Shown here in pieces: positions 1 through 5,893 of a stretch of 7,909 nt of DNA. Under the pieces are notes generated by a model. That model did not search any database, was not told the origin of the DNA, and worked only from the letters and a program-made list of their open reading frames with translations. Origin of the DNA: Lysobacteraceae bacterium (GTDB lineage Bacteria; Pseudomonadota; Gammaproteobacteria; Xanthomonadales; Xanthomonadaceae); NCBI GenBank assembly GCA_003449515.1, contig DMHI01000001.1:1-7909 (forward strand), in the 5' to 3' direction. The position numbers and the translations under genes were made by a program. Numbering within the stretch: the stretch's first letter is position 1; every line of letters starts with the position of its first letter.

Positions 1-743
1 AGCCCCAGCGTGCGGATGGCGTCGATCTCCTCGCCCGACTGCATGGCGCCGATCTGCGCGGTGAAGGCGCTGGCGGTCCGTCCGGCCAGCAGCACGGCGG
101 TGAGCAGAACGCCGAACTCGCGCAGGAAGCTGATGCCGATCAGCTCGACCACGAACACCTGCGCACCGAACGCCGCCAGCACCTCCGAGCCTACGAAGGC
201 GACCACCGCGCCGACCAGGAACGACAGCAGCAGCACCAGCGGCACGGCGTCGAGGCCAACCGTCTCCATGTGCGCGATGGTCGCGGTGACGCGCCAGCGC
301 GCCGGCCGTGGCGCGACGCGCAGCGCGGTGAGCAGGGCCTCGCCGCCGAACGCGATCAGGGCGACGATCTCGCGGGCGTTGTCCTCCACCGTGCAGCCGA
401 TCCGCGACAGCAGCGCGCGCACGCCGTAGTCCTTGGCGGCTGTCCGTGGCGGGTTCTGGCAGACGCCCTGCACGGCGGCGAACAGCGGGGCGTGGTCGTC
501 GCGCAGCCGCAGGCGATCACCGTCACCGCCCACCCCGGCATTCCGGGCCAGCCGCCACAGCAGCATCGCGCCGCTGGCGTCGAGCCGGGTGATGCCGCGG
601 GCGTCGAGCAGGCGCGCCTCGCGCGTGCCGGCGTCCCCGGCCAGCGACTCGAGGGTGGCCGCGTTCGCCAGCGTCCAGTCGCCCGCCGCCAACCAGCGGC
701 CTGGCGATTCCGGGTCTTCGCGCAGTCGCGGCGTTTCGCTCAT
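1..743 (-). CDS. STAS-domain MlaE-family ABC transporter permease (partial, C-terminus beyond left edge)
   Basis: This is the inner-membrane permease of an Mla-type ABC system, a family that moves phospholipids between membranes. The frame is open from the ATG at 741-743 to the window edge, giving 247 complete codons of a protein usually near 370 residues. Residues about 10-95 read as a STAS-like domain (WLAAGDWTLANA near the start, then ITRLDASGAMLLWRLAR). The permease core follows from about residue 125, with hydrophobic segments LVLLLSFLVGAVVAF and the family hallmark GRTASAFTAQIGAM...EEIDAIRTLG at the edge. Separate MlaE proteins pair with a STAS protein, MlaB; here the STAS part is fused. 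The start is supported by GAGGGA at 748-753, and the next gene upstream is an EamA remnant ending 8 bases away. The family call is firm. The ATPase and MCE partners probably lie beyond the left edge but are not visible, so the substrate is not established. Confidence 0.93.
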   Translation of the reverse strand, partial: MSETPRLREDPESPGRWLAAGDWTLANAATLESLAGDAGTREARLLDARGITRLDASGAMLLWRLARNAGVGGDGDRLRLRDDHAPLFAAVQGVCQNPPRTAAKDYGVRALLSRIGCTVEDNAREIVALIAFGGEALLTALRVAPRPARWRVTATIAHMETVGLDAVPLVLLLSFLVGAVVAFVGSEVLAAFGAQVFVVELIGISFLREFGVLLTAVLLAGRTASAFTAQIGAMQSGEEIDAIRTLG

Positions 744-751
744 CGTTTCCC

Positions 752-937
752 TCAGGCGGGCAGCAGCATGCAGGCGACGCCGGCCACGGTCAGCGCCCCG
801 CCGGCCCTTGCGCGGCGGCTCAGCGGTTCCTTCAGCCAGACCCAGGCCAGCAGCAGGATGAAAACCGACGAACTCGCGTTGAGGATAGCCGCCACCGATG
901 CCGAGGTGAACTTGCAACCACCCAGCCACAAGGCGCG
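752..937 (-). pseudogene. C-terminal remnant of an EamA/DMT-family transporter
   Basis: About 60 codons read as the last part of a 10-helix drug/metabolite transporter: LGGCKFTSASVAAILNAS, then a hydrophobic helix SSVFILLLAWVWL, the typical KEPLSRR turn, and a last helix ending GVACMLLPA before TGA at 752-754. Full-length members are about 280-300 residues, so roughly three quarters is missing. An in-frame ATG exists at 983-985, but the residues after it (MRDPASNTIPVRFHTDR) do not look like a transporter, so homology appears to begin near 930-940. The remnant stops beside the divergent ThrE-like gene, suggesting the 5' part was lost by a deletion or rearrangement there. Its stop codon overlaps the ribosome-binding site of the MlaE-family gene, so the two were probably once co-transcribed. 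A functional two-helix small protein is a less likely alternative. Confidence 0.75.
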
Positions 938-1001
938 GTCGGTGTGGAATCGGACCGGTATTGTGTTGGATGCCGGGTCGCGCATGCCATGCTTGCCGCC
1001 A

Positions 1002-2291
1002 ATGAGCCTTCCCCCGACGTCCGAACCCGACGCGGCCGCCGCGCCGTCTCCCGCCAGCAGCGCGTTCCGTCAACGCTGCGCTTTCATCGTCGACCTCGCG
1101 CGCCGGCTGCATGCCTGCGGCACCTCCACGCCACGGCTCGAGGGCGCGATCCTCGTGGTCTCGAAGCGTCTCGGCGTCCACACCGAGATCTGGTGCAATC
1201 CCACCGGCATCATCCTGTCGTTCTCCAGCCCGCAGAAGAGTGACGGCGCCGAGATCACCCGTGTGCTCCGCTTGGCCCCGGGCGACATCAACCTCAAGGC
1301 GATGGCGATGGTGGACGACGTGGCCGAGCAGGTGATGTCGGGCCGCATCGATATCGATGCCGGCCTGCGCGCGCTCACCGCACTGGACCGGCCGCCCAGC
1401 CGCGAAAAGCTCGCCGTGACCGTGCTCGCCTTCGGTCTCGCCTCGGGATCGGTGGCGGCGTTGTTGCGCACGAGCTGGGCCGATGTGGCCGCCTCGGCCT
1501 GCATCGGCCTGCTGATCGGCCTGCTCTGCATCACCGCGGCGAGGCGGCCACGCCTCAACGAGGCCAGCGACGCCATCGCCGCGATGCTGGCCACGCTCAC
1601 CGCCGCCGCGATCGCGGCCTTCATCACGCCGTTGTCGCTGCAGACCGTGGTGATCGCCTCCTTGATCGTGCTGATGCCGGGCCTGATGCTCACCACCGCC
1701 GTGGCCGAGCTTTCCAGCCAGAACTGGGCCTCGGGCACGGCGCGTTTCGCCGGTGCCACCGTCGCCCTGCTCAAGTTGACCTTCGGCACCGTCGTCGCCA
1801 CCCAGCTCGCCGCCGCGATGGGCTGGCAGCCGCAGTTGATCGGCGCGCCACAGCTCCCGGCGTGGGCGGAGTGGCTGGGCCTGCTGGTGGGGTCAGCGGC
1901 CTTCGCCGTGCTGTTCGGTGCGGCGCGGCGTGATTTCCTCGTGGTCATGGCCGGAGCCTGGATCGGCTACGGCCTCACCCGGCTCGGCGGCGAGATTCCG
2001 GGGCTTTCCACCGAAACCTTCGCCGGCGGCGTGTTCTTCGCCGGCCTCGGCGTGGCGGTGGTGTCGAACGCCTTCGGACGCCTCTACCGCCGGCCCGGTG
2101 CCCTGCTGCGGGTCACCGGCATCATCCTGCTTGTGCCGGGCAGCGTCGGTTTCCGCAGCCTCAGCTCGGTGCTCGAGCGCGATGTGGTGCTTGGCCTCGA
2201 CACGGCGGTGGCGGTGCTCAGCGCGCTGATCGCACTGGTGGCCGGACTGTTGTTCGGGAACCTGCTGGTGCCGCCGCGGCGGTATCTGTAA
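1002..2291 (+). CDS. ThrE-family (threonine/serine exporter-like) membrane protein
   Basis: This is a protein of about 429 residues with the two-part ThrE layout. The N-terminal soluble domain includes FIVDLARRLHACGTSTPRLE, a typical start of this family, and later LRLAPGDINL. From about residue 135 come some ten hydrophobic segments. Conserved-looking stretches include LMPGLMLTTAVAELSSQNW and the C-terminal VPGSVGFRSLSSVLERDV. Characterised members export threonine and serine through the inner membrane; the substrate here is inferred from family only. The open frame runs far upstream, to 270, but that part is antisense to the MlaE-family gene and has no family resemblance. The start is ATG 1002 or the in-frame ATG 984; neither has a good ribosome-binding site. 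The gene is transcribed away from the EamA remnant and ends 10 bases before the convergent H-NS gene. Confidence 0.88.
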   Translation: MSLPPTSEPDAAAAPSPASSAFRQRCAFIVDLARRLHACGTSTPRLEGAILVVSKRLGVHTEIWCNPTGIILSFSSPQKSDGAEITRVLRLAPGDINLKAMAMVDDVAEQVMSGRIDIDAGLRALTALDRPPSREKLAVTVLAFGLASGSVAALLRTSWADVAASACIGLLIGLLCITAARRPRLNEASDAIAAMLATLTAAAIAAFITPLSLQTVVIASLIVLMPGLMLTTAVAELSSQNWASGTARFAGATVALLKLTFGTVVATQLAAAMGWQPQLIGAPQLPAWAEWLGLLVGSAAFAVLFGAARRDFLVVMAGAWIGYGLTRLGGEIPGLSTETFAGGVFFAGLGVAVVSNAFGRLYRRPGALLRVTGIILLVPGSVGFRSLSSVLERDVVLGLDTAVAVLSALIALVAGLLFGNLLVPPRRYL

Positions 2292-2301
2292 CCCGCGCCG
2301 A

Positions 2302-2679
2302 TCAGAGCGCGAAGTCCTCGCGGTTCCTGCCCTTGGCGATCTCCGCGGTCATCCACTTCGGCAGGATGCCGCGGCCCGACCAGGTCTGGCCGGTATCGGG
2401 GTGCCGGTACTTGGCGGCGACCTTGTTGCCCTTGGTCGCCGAGGTGCGGGTTTTACCCGCGGCCTTTTTCGCCTTGCCCGCCGCCGAGGCGGCTACCTTC
2501 GGCGCACTGCCGCCGAACACCTCGGTCAGCGACCAGCCGTGCTTCTTGGCCACGGCGGCCAACGCCTTGCGCACGTCGGCGATCGGCGAGCGCTTTGCCA
2601 GCGTCTGCTTGCGCTGCTTCGCCTTGGTGATCAGGGCGTCCAGTTCTTTCGGCGACAGGTTATCGACATCGACGGTCAT
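2302..2679 (-). CDS. H-NS histone family nucleoid-associated protein
   Basis: This is a 125-residue basic DNA-binding protein of the H-NS/XrvA type, expected to bind AT-rich DNA, silence genes and shape the nucleoid. The N-terminal helix (LSPKELDALITKAKQRKQTL) is the expected oligomerisation part. The middle, residues about 58-88, is a flexible Ala/Lys-rich linker. The C-terminal DNA-binding domain, residues about 89-125, carries YRHPDTGQTWSGRG followed by PKWM. In the short minor-groove loop the usual basic residue after GRG is Ile105 (GRGILPKW), which may weaken AT recognition. The start is well supported: GAGGA at 2686-2690 lies 6 bases from the ATG, and a promoter lies about 50 bases upstream. 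It follows proS on the same strand at a distance of 145 bases, so it is probably its own transcription unit. It converges with the ThrE-like gene. Confidence 0.94.
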   Translation of the reverse strand: MTVDVDNLSPKELDALITKAKQRKQTLAKRSPIADVRKALAAVAKKHGWSLTEVFGGSAPKVAASAAGKAKKAAGKTRTSATKGNKVAAKYRHPDTGQTWSGRGILPKWMTAEIAKGRNREDFAL

Positions 2680-2735
2680 GCGGATTCCTCGTTGGATTCG
2701 GAGTAATCGGCGCGGGATAACGCCGGGGTATTCCG

Positions 2736-2764
2736 ATGATAATCCGCGCAGCCTCGCATGAAAA
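2736..2764 (-). promoter_or_regulatory. Predicted sigma-70 promoter of the H-NS-family gene
   Basis: On the minus strand, TTTTCA (2759-2764; 4 of 6 matches to TTGACA) and TATCAT (2736-2741; 5 of 6 to TATAAT) are separated by exactly 17 bases. Transcription would start near 2729, giving a leader of about 50 bases before the H-NS ATG. The stretch around it is AT-rich against the 70% GC background, which would also suit H-NS autoregulation (inference). Confidence 0.5.
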
Positions 2765-2824
2765 CATGGCCCGCTGCCGGCGCCAGTGCCCGGAGTGCGC
2801 GGCGCGGCGGTCAGCCTCCGCGGT

Positions 2825-4543
2825 TCACAGCCCGAGCCGCTCGAACACCTGCTCGCGCGCGAGGTGTTCCGACTCCGGCGCCGAGCGGGCGCGGTATTCG
2901 AAGGTGCCGGCGGCCAGCCCGCGCTCGGACACCACCAGCCGGTGCGGCAGGCCGATCAGCTCGATGTCGGCGAACATCTGGCCCGGACGCAGGCCGCGGT
3001 CGTCCAGCACCACCTCGACGCCGCGCGCAACGAGGTCGTTGTACATCGCCTCGGCCGCCGCCGTGACCGTGGCGTCGTTCTTCGGATTGATCATGCACAC
3101 GGCGACGCGCCAGGGCGCCATCGCCTCCGGCCAGCGGATGCCGCTCTCGTCGAAGTTCTGCTCGATGCCGGCAGCCACAATCCGCGACACGCCAATGCCG
3201 TAGCAGCCCATGTACATCACCTGCGCCTTGCCTTCGGCATTCAGCACCGTGGCCTTCATCGCCTCGGCGTACTTCTGGCCGAGCTGGAACACATGGCCCA
3301 CCTCGATGCCGCGGGCCAGCTTGATGGTGCCGTGGCCGCAAGGCGACGGATCGCCCTCGACCACGTTGCGGAGGTCGGCAACGACGGCAGGCTCGGGCAG
3401 GTCGCGGCCGAAGTTCACGTCGGCGAGGTGGAAGCCGTCCTCGTTGGCACCGACCACGAAGTCGCCCATTGCGGCAACGCTGCGGTCGGCGACGACGGTG
3501 ATCGGCTGCTTCGGCGCGACCGGCCCAAGGAAGCCGGGCGAGGCGCCGAGGTGGGCACGGATTTCGTCTTCGGTGGCCAGGCGGTAGTCGGCGAGGCCGG
3601 CGATCTTCGAGAGCTTGATCTCGTTAACGGCATGGTCGCCGCGCACGAGGGCCAGCACGAAGCCGGTGCCGCCCAGCACTTTGGCATCGCCGACCACGGC
3701 GACCGACTTCACGGTGCGCGTCAGCGGCAGGCCGAGCAGCTCGGCCACGGCCTCGCAGGTCTTCTGCGTCGGCGTGGCGACCTTGCGCATCGCTTCCGCG
3801 GCGGCCGGACGCGGCGCGGCCGGGGCGAGGGCCTCGGCCAGCTCGACGTTGGCGGCGTAGTGCGAGGTGTCGGAGAAGGCGATCGCATCCTCGCCCGATT
3901 CCGCGAGCACGTGGAACTCGTGCGAGGCCGAGCCGCCGATGGCGCCAGTGTCGGCGTTGACCGCGCGGAACTTCAGGCCCAAGCGCGTGAAGATGCGCGT
4001 GTAGGCCTCGTACATGGTCTGGTACTCGCGCGCCATGCACTCGGGCGTGACGTGGAACGAGTAGGCGTCCTTCATCAGGAACTCGCGGGCGCGCATCACG
4101 CCGAAGCGCGGGCGGATCTCGTCGCGGAACTTGGTCTGGATCTGGAAGAAGTTCTTCGGCAGCTGCTTGTAGCTGGCCAGTTCCTGGCGCGCGAAGTCGG
4201 TGATGACTTCCTCGTGCGTCGGGCCGAAGCAGTACTCCTGCTGCTTGCGATCAACGATCTTCAGCAGCTGGCCGCCGAACTTGGCCCAGCGGCCGGTCTC
4301 CTCCCACAGCTCCTTCGGCTGCACGGCCGGCATCAGCACTTCGATCGCGCCGGCGCGCTCCATCTCTTCGCGCACGACGGCCTCGACCTTGCGCAGCGCG
4401 CGCAGGCCGAGTGGGGTCCAGGTGTAGAGCCCGGCGCCGAGCTTCTTGATCATCCCCGCGCGCAGCATCAGCTGGTGGCTGATGACTTCGGCATCACTGG
4501 GGGTTTCCTTGGTGGTGCAAAGGTGGAACTGCGAAAGGCGCAT
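2825..4543 (-). CDS. proS: Prolyl-tRNA synthetase
   Basis: This class II enzyme charges tRNA-Pro with proline in the cytoplasm. At 572 residues it matches the usual length of the bacterial-type enzyme and aligns throughout. Visible parts in order: the N-terminal MRLSQFHLCTTKETP; GPTHEE with Thr109; motif 2 FRDEIRPRFGVMRAREF with Arg140; the inserted YbaK-like editing domain (about residues 224-405), with Lys279 and the GANEDGFH segment ending at His372; motif 3 GCYGIGVSRIVAAGIEQ; and a C-terminal anticodon-binding domain ending at FERLGL. Residue numbers of Thr109, Arg140 and Lys279 match those I recall for the E. coli enzyme. The frame stays open far upstream, but the family start is the ATG at 4541-4543. 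The next upstream ATG (4574-4576) falls inside the -10 box. Ribosome-binding sequence is weak. Trans-editing of mischarged alanine should be intact. Confidence 0.98.
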   Translation of the reverse strand: MRLSQFHLCTTKETPSDAEVISHQLMLRAGMIKKLGAGLYTWTPLGLRALRKVEAVVREEMERAGAIEVLMPAVQPKELWEETGRWAKFGGQLLKIVDRKQQEYCFGPTHEEVITDFARQELASYKQLPKNFFQIQTKFRDEIRPRFGVMRAREFLMKDAYSFHVTPECMAREYQTMYEAYTRIFTRLGLKFRAVNADTGAIGGSASHEFHVLAESGEDAIAFSDTSHYAANVELAEALAPAAPRPAAAEAMRKVATPTQKTCEAVAELLGLPLTRTVKSVAVVGDAKVLGGTGFVLALVRGDHAVNEIKLSKIAGLADYRLATEDEIRAHLGASPGFLGPVAPKQPITVVADRSVAAMGDFVVGANEDGFHLADVNFGRDLPEPAVVADLRNVVEGDPSPCGHGTIKLARGIEVGHVFQLGQKYAEAMKATVLNAEGKAQVMYMGCYGIGVSRIVAAGIEQNFDESGIRWPEAMAPWRVAVCMINPKNDATVTAAAEAMYNDLVARGVEVVLDDRGLRPGQMFADIELIGLPHRLVVSERGLAAGTFEYRARSAPESEHLAREQVFERLGL

Positions 4544-4574
4544 GCGGGCTCGGGCAGGAAGACGCAAAGCGCGC

Positions 4575-4580
4575 ATTGTA
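4575..4580 (-). promoter_or_regulatory. Predicted -10 box for proS
   Basis: The minus strand reads GGCTACAAT; TACAAT matches 5 of 6 consensus bases and has a G in the extended -10 position. No good -35 is seen at 16-18 bases, as is common in this group's promoters. Transcription would start near 4568, giving a leader of about 25 bases before the proS ATG. Confidence 0.45.
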
Positions 4581-4581
4581 G

Positions 4582-4609
4582 CCGGCGCGGCGGCAGGGGC
4601 CGACGCCGG
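4582..4609. repeat. GC-rich inverted repeat between the DUF4124 gene and proS
   Basis: CCGGCG (4582-4587) and CGCCGG (4604-4609) form a 6-base inverted repeat around a 16-base middle, which itself can pair in part. It fills the gap between the stop of the DUF4124 gene and the proS -10 box. There is no T-run after it on the minus strand, so it is a poor intrinsic terminator. It may partly insulate the two genes, or be chance in GC-rich sequence. Confidence 0.3.
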
Positions 4610-4617
4610 TGGATCGG

Positions 4618-5037
4618 TCAGGTGCCGGTGCCGCAGAAGGCCCGGACCGACTGTTCGGCGAGCCGCCGCTGCTGGGCGCGCTGGTCGTCGGTGATGCGCT
4701 CCATGGTGCCGTCGCCGTCCTGGTCCATTTCCAGCGGCATGTCGGAGTTCAACTGCTCGAGCGCGAGCCGCGCCCGCTCGCAGGCGCGCTGGTCCTGCGC
4801 CCGGGCCGCGGCTTCCGCGCCGCCGCCAGCGGCTTCGGGCGCGGCCGGCCTCTCGGTGCCGACGACGCGGTCGCGCACCCCGAGCACCTCGTAGCGCACG
4901 CCGTCGGGCGGGGTCTGGGCGTAGTGGCGCACGCCGTTGCGGTCGATCCACGTGTAGACCAGATCCTCCGCGGACGCCGGCAGGGCGGCGAGGGCTGCGG
5001 CGAGGGCGAGGGCAGGCAGGCCGGGAAGGCGACGCAT
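4618..5037 (-). CDS. Secreted DUF4124-domain protein
   Basis: This 139-residue protein has a clear signal peptide: MRR, a hydrophobic core, and a likely cleavage after ALPASA (residue 23), so it should be periplasmic. A DUF4124 module follows immediately: LVYTWIDRNGVRHYAQTPP, the usual beta-strand pattern of a small domain whose function is unknown. After an Ala/Pro-rich linker (about residues 60-84) comes a helical C-terminus with two cysteines, Cys86 and Cys135, which could form a disulfide, and an acidic DQDGDG stretch (105-110) that resembles part of a calcium loop. The start is supported by GGAG 8 bases before the ATG. It lies upstream of proS with a 74-base gap and is divergent from pssA. 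No function can be assigned from sequence. Confidence 0.88.
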   Translation of the reverse strand: MRRLPGLPALALAAALAALPASAEDLVYTWIDRNGVRHYAQTPPDGVRYEVLGVRDRVVGTERPAAPEAAGGGAEAAARAQDQRACERARLALEQLNSDMPLEMDQDGDGTMERITDDQRAQQRRLAEQSVRAFCGTGT

Positions 5038-5064
5038 GGGGGAGGCTCCGACGGGACGTGGCCC

Positions 5065-5070
5065 ATGGTA
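5065..5070 (-). promoter_or_regulatory. Possible -10 box for the DUF4124 gene
   Basis: The minus strand reads GCGCTACCAT; TACCAT matches 4 of 6 consensus bases and would place the start near 5058, about 20 bases before the ATG. No -35 is recognisable. Weak on its own; supported mainly by position and by likeness to the -10 boxes of proS and pssA. Confidence 0.25.
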
Positions 5071-5076
5071 GCGCCA

Positions 5077-5094
5077 AGCCCGCGGCGGCGGGCT
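5077..5094. repeat. Perfect 7-bp dyad between two divergent promoters
   Basis: AGCCCGC (5077-5083), loop GGCG (5084-5087) and GCGGGCT (5088-5094) form a perfect inverted repeat. It lies between the candidate -10 boxes of the DUF4124 gene and pssA, close to where -35 elements would be. It could be an operator or a structure-forming site; it could also be chance given the GC content. Confidence 0.35.
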
Positions 5095-5113
5095 GCACCC
5101 GGCGACGAGCGGC

Positions 5114-5119
5114 TACACT
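5114..5119 (+). promoter_or_regulatory. Predicted -10 box for pssA placing the start on its ATG
   Basis: GGCTACACT carries TACACT (4 of 6 to TATAAT) in the same context as the proS -10 box. Counting the last base as -7 puts +1 at 5126, the A of the pssA ATG. The only Shine-Dalgarno-like sequence, GAGGGG at 5120-5125, touches the ATG and is too close to work normally. Together these point to a leaderless mRNA. Confidence 0.4.
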
Positions 5120-5125
5120 GAGGGG

Positions 5126-5893
5126 ATGGACGATCCGCAGACCCCGACCACGCCGCGACCGCGCAGCCGGCACATCTACCTGCTGCCCAACCTGCTGACG
5201 ACGGCGAACATGTTCGCCGGCTTCTACGCCATCCTTGCCGCCGCCAACGGCAGCTTCGAGGCGGCCTGCATCGCGGTGATCGTGGCCGGCATCTTCGACG
5301 GCCTCGACGGCCGCGTGGCGCGCCTGACCGGCACCACCAGCGAGTTCGGCGTGCAGTACGACTCGTTGTCCGACCTGCTGAGCTTCGGCATCGCCCCGGC
5401 GCTGGTGATGTACCACTGGGGGCTGGCGCAGCTGGCGCTCGACGGCGGGGTATGGGGCAAGGTGGGCTGGGCGGCGGCCTTCCTCTACGTGGCCTGCGCG
5501 GCGCTGCGGTTGGCACGCTTCAACGTCTCCGCCGGCAGCACCGACAAGCGCTGGTTCATCGGACTGGCCAGCCCGGCCTCGGCAGGTACCATGATCAGCG
5601 TGGTCTGGCTGTTCAGCAGTCTCGGCTACAGCGGTGACGAACTGCGCTGGGTGGCGCTGTTCGCCACCGTCACCTGTGCCCTGCTGATGGTGAGTCGCGT
5701 GCGCTTCTTCGCCTTCCGGGGATGGCCCGGCGAGCGCGTGCCGTTCTGGTTCATGGTGGTGGTGGTCGCGGTGCTGGTGGCGCTGATGATCGATACGCCG
5801 AAGGTGATTTTCGCGGTGGCGGTGGTCTATGTGCTGAGCGGCCCGGTGGGCTGGCTGGTTCAGCGCATCCGGCCAAAGGCAGCGGCGACATGA
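5126..5893 (+). CDS. pssA: CDP-diacylglycerol-serine O-phosphatidyltransferase (phosphatidylserine synthase, membrane type)
   Basis: This integral membrane enzyme makes phosphatidylserine from CDP-diacylglycerol and L-serine, the first step towards phosphatidylethanolamine. The 255-residue length fits the type II (CDP-alcohol phosphatidyltransferase) form rather than the phospholipase-D-like E. coli form. The complete catalytic motif is present: D58, D61, G62, A65, R66, then after eight residues G75, D79 and D83 (DGLDGRVAR and GVQYDSLSD). The N-terminal RHIYLLPNLLTTANMFAGF is the typical start of the first membrane helix, and several hydrophobic helices follow to a basic tail. It starts an operon: its TGA overlaps the ATG of the next small gene. 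The start ATG lies at the predicted transcription start. No alternative start is plausible, because the first helix begins at about residue 17. Confidence 0.95.
   Translation: MDDPQTPTTPRPRSRHIYLLPNLLTTANMFAGFYAILAAANGSFEAACIAVIVAGIFDGLDGRVARLTGTTSEFGVQYDSLSDLLSFGIAPALVMYHWGLAQLALDGGVWGKVGWAAAFLYVACAALRLARFNVSAGSTDKRWFIGLASPASAGTMISVVWLFSSLGYSGDELRWVALFATVTCALLMVSRVRFFAFRGWPGERVPFWFMVVVVAVLVALMIDTPKVIFAVAVVYVLSGPVGWLVQRIRPKAAAT

Noticed and set aside
959..964. TATTGT as a -10 box for the ThrE-like gene
   Set aside because: It matches 4 of 6 bases but has no -35 or extended -10, and the start codon of that gene is itself uncertain.
752..985. The 77-codon EamA-like frame as an intact small multidrug-resistance (SMR) protein
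   Set aside because: SMR proteins have four helices and about 105 residues; this has about two helices, and its motifs fit the end of a 10-helix EamA protein.
982..992. GCATG-C-CATGC palindrome overlapping the alternative ThrE-like start at 984, considered as an operator
   Set aside because: Only 5-base arms; one such match is expected by chance in a window of this size, and no second copy is nearby.
270..1001. Upstream extension of the ThrE-like frame to an ATG at 270
   Set aside because: This part is antisense to the STAS-MlaE gene and the EamA remnant, has low-complexity Arg/Ala composition, and is absent from the family.
1070..1948. A 292-codon minus-strand frame inside the ThrE-like gene
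   Set aside because: It is a shadow frame: Ser/Ala/Arg-rich, with no domain or ribosome-binding site, while the plus strand encodes clear membrane helices.
2786..4894. A 702-codon plus-strand open frame antisense to proS and the DUF4124 gene
   Set aside because: The minus-strand frame is unmistakable ProRS with catalytic residues; the plus frame is the high-GC mirror, rich in Arg, Ala, His and Gly with no domain.
4544..5416. Upstream extension of the proS frame to 5416
   Set aside because: The added residues are Arg/Ala-rich and antisense to pssA; the family start is the ATG at 4541-4543, and the next upstream ATG lies in the -10 box.
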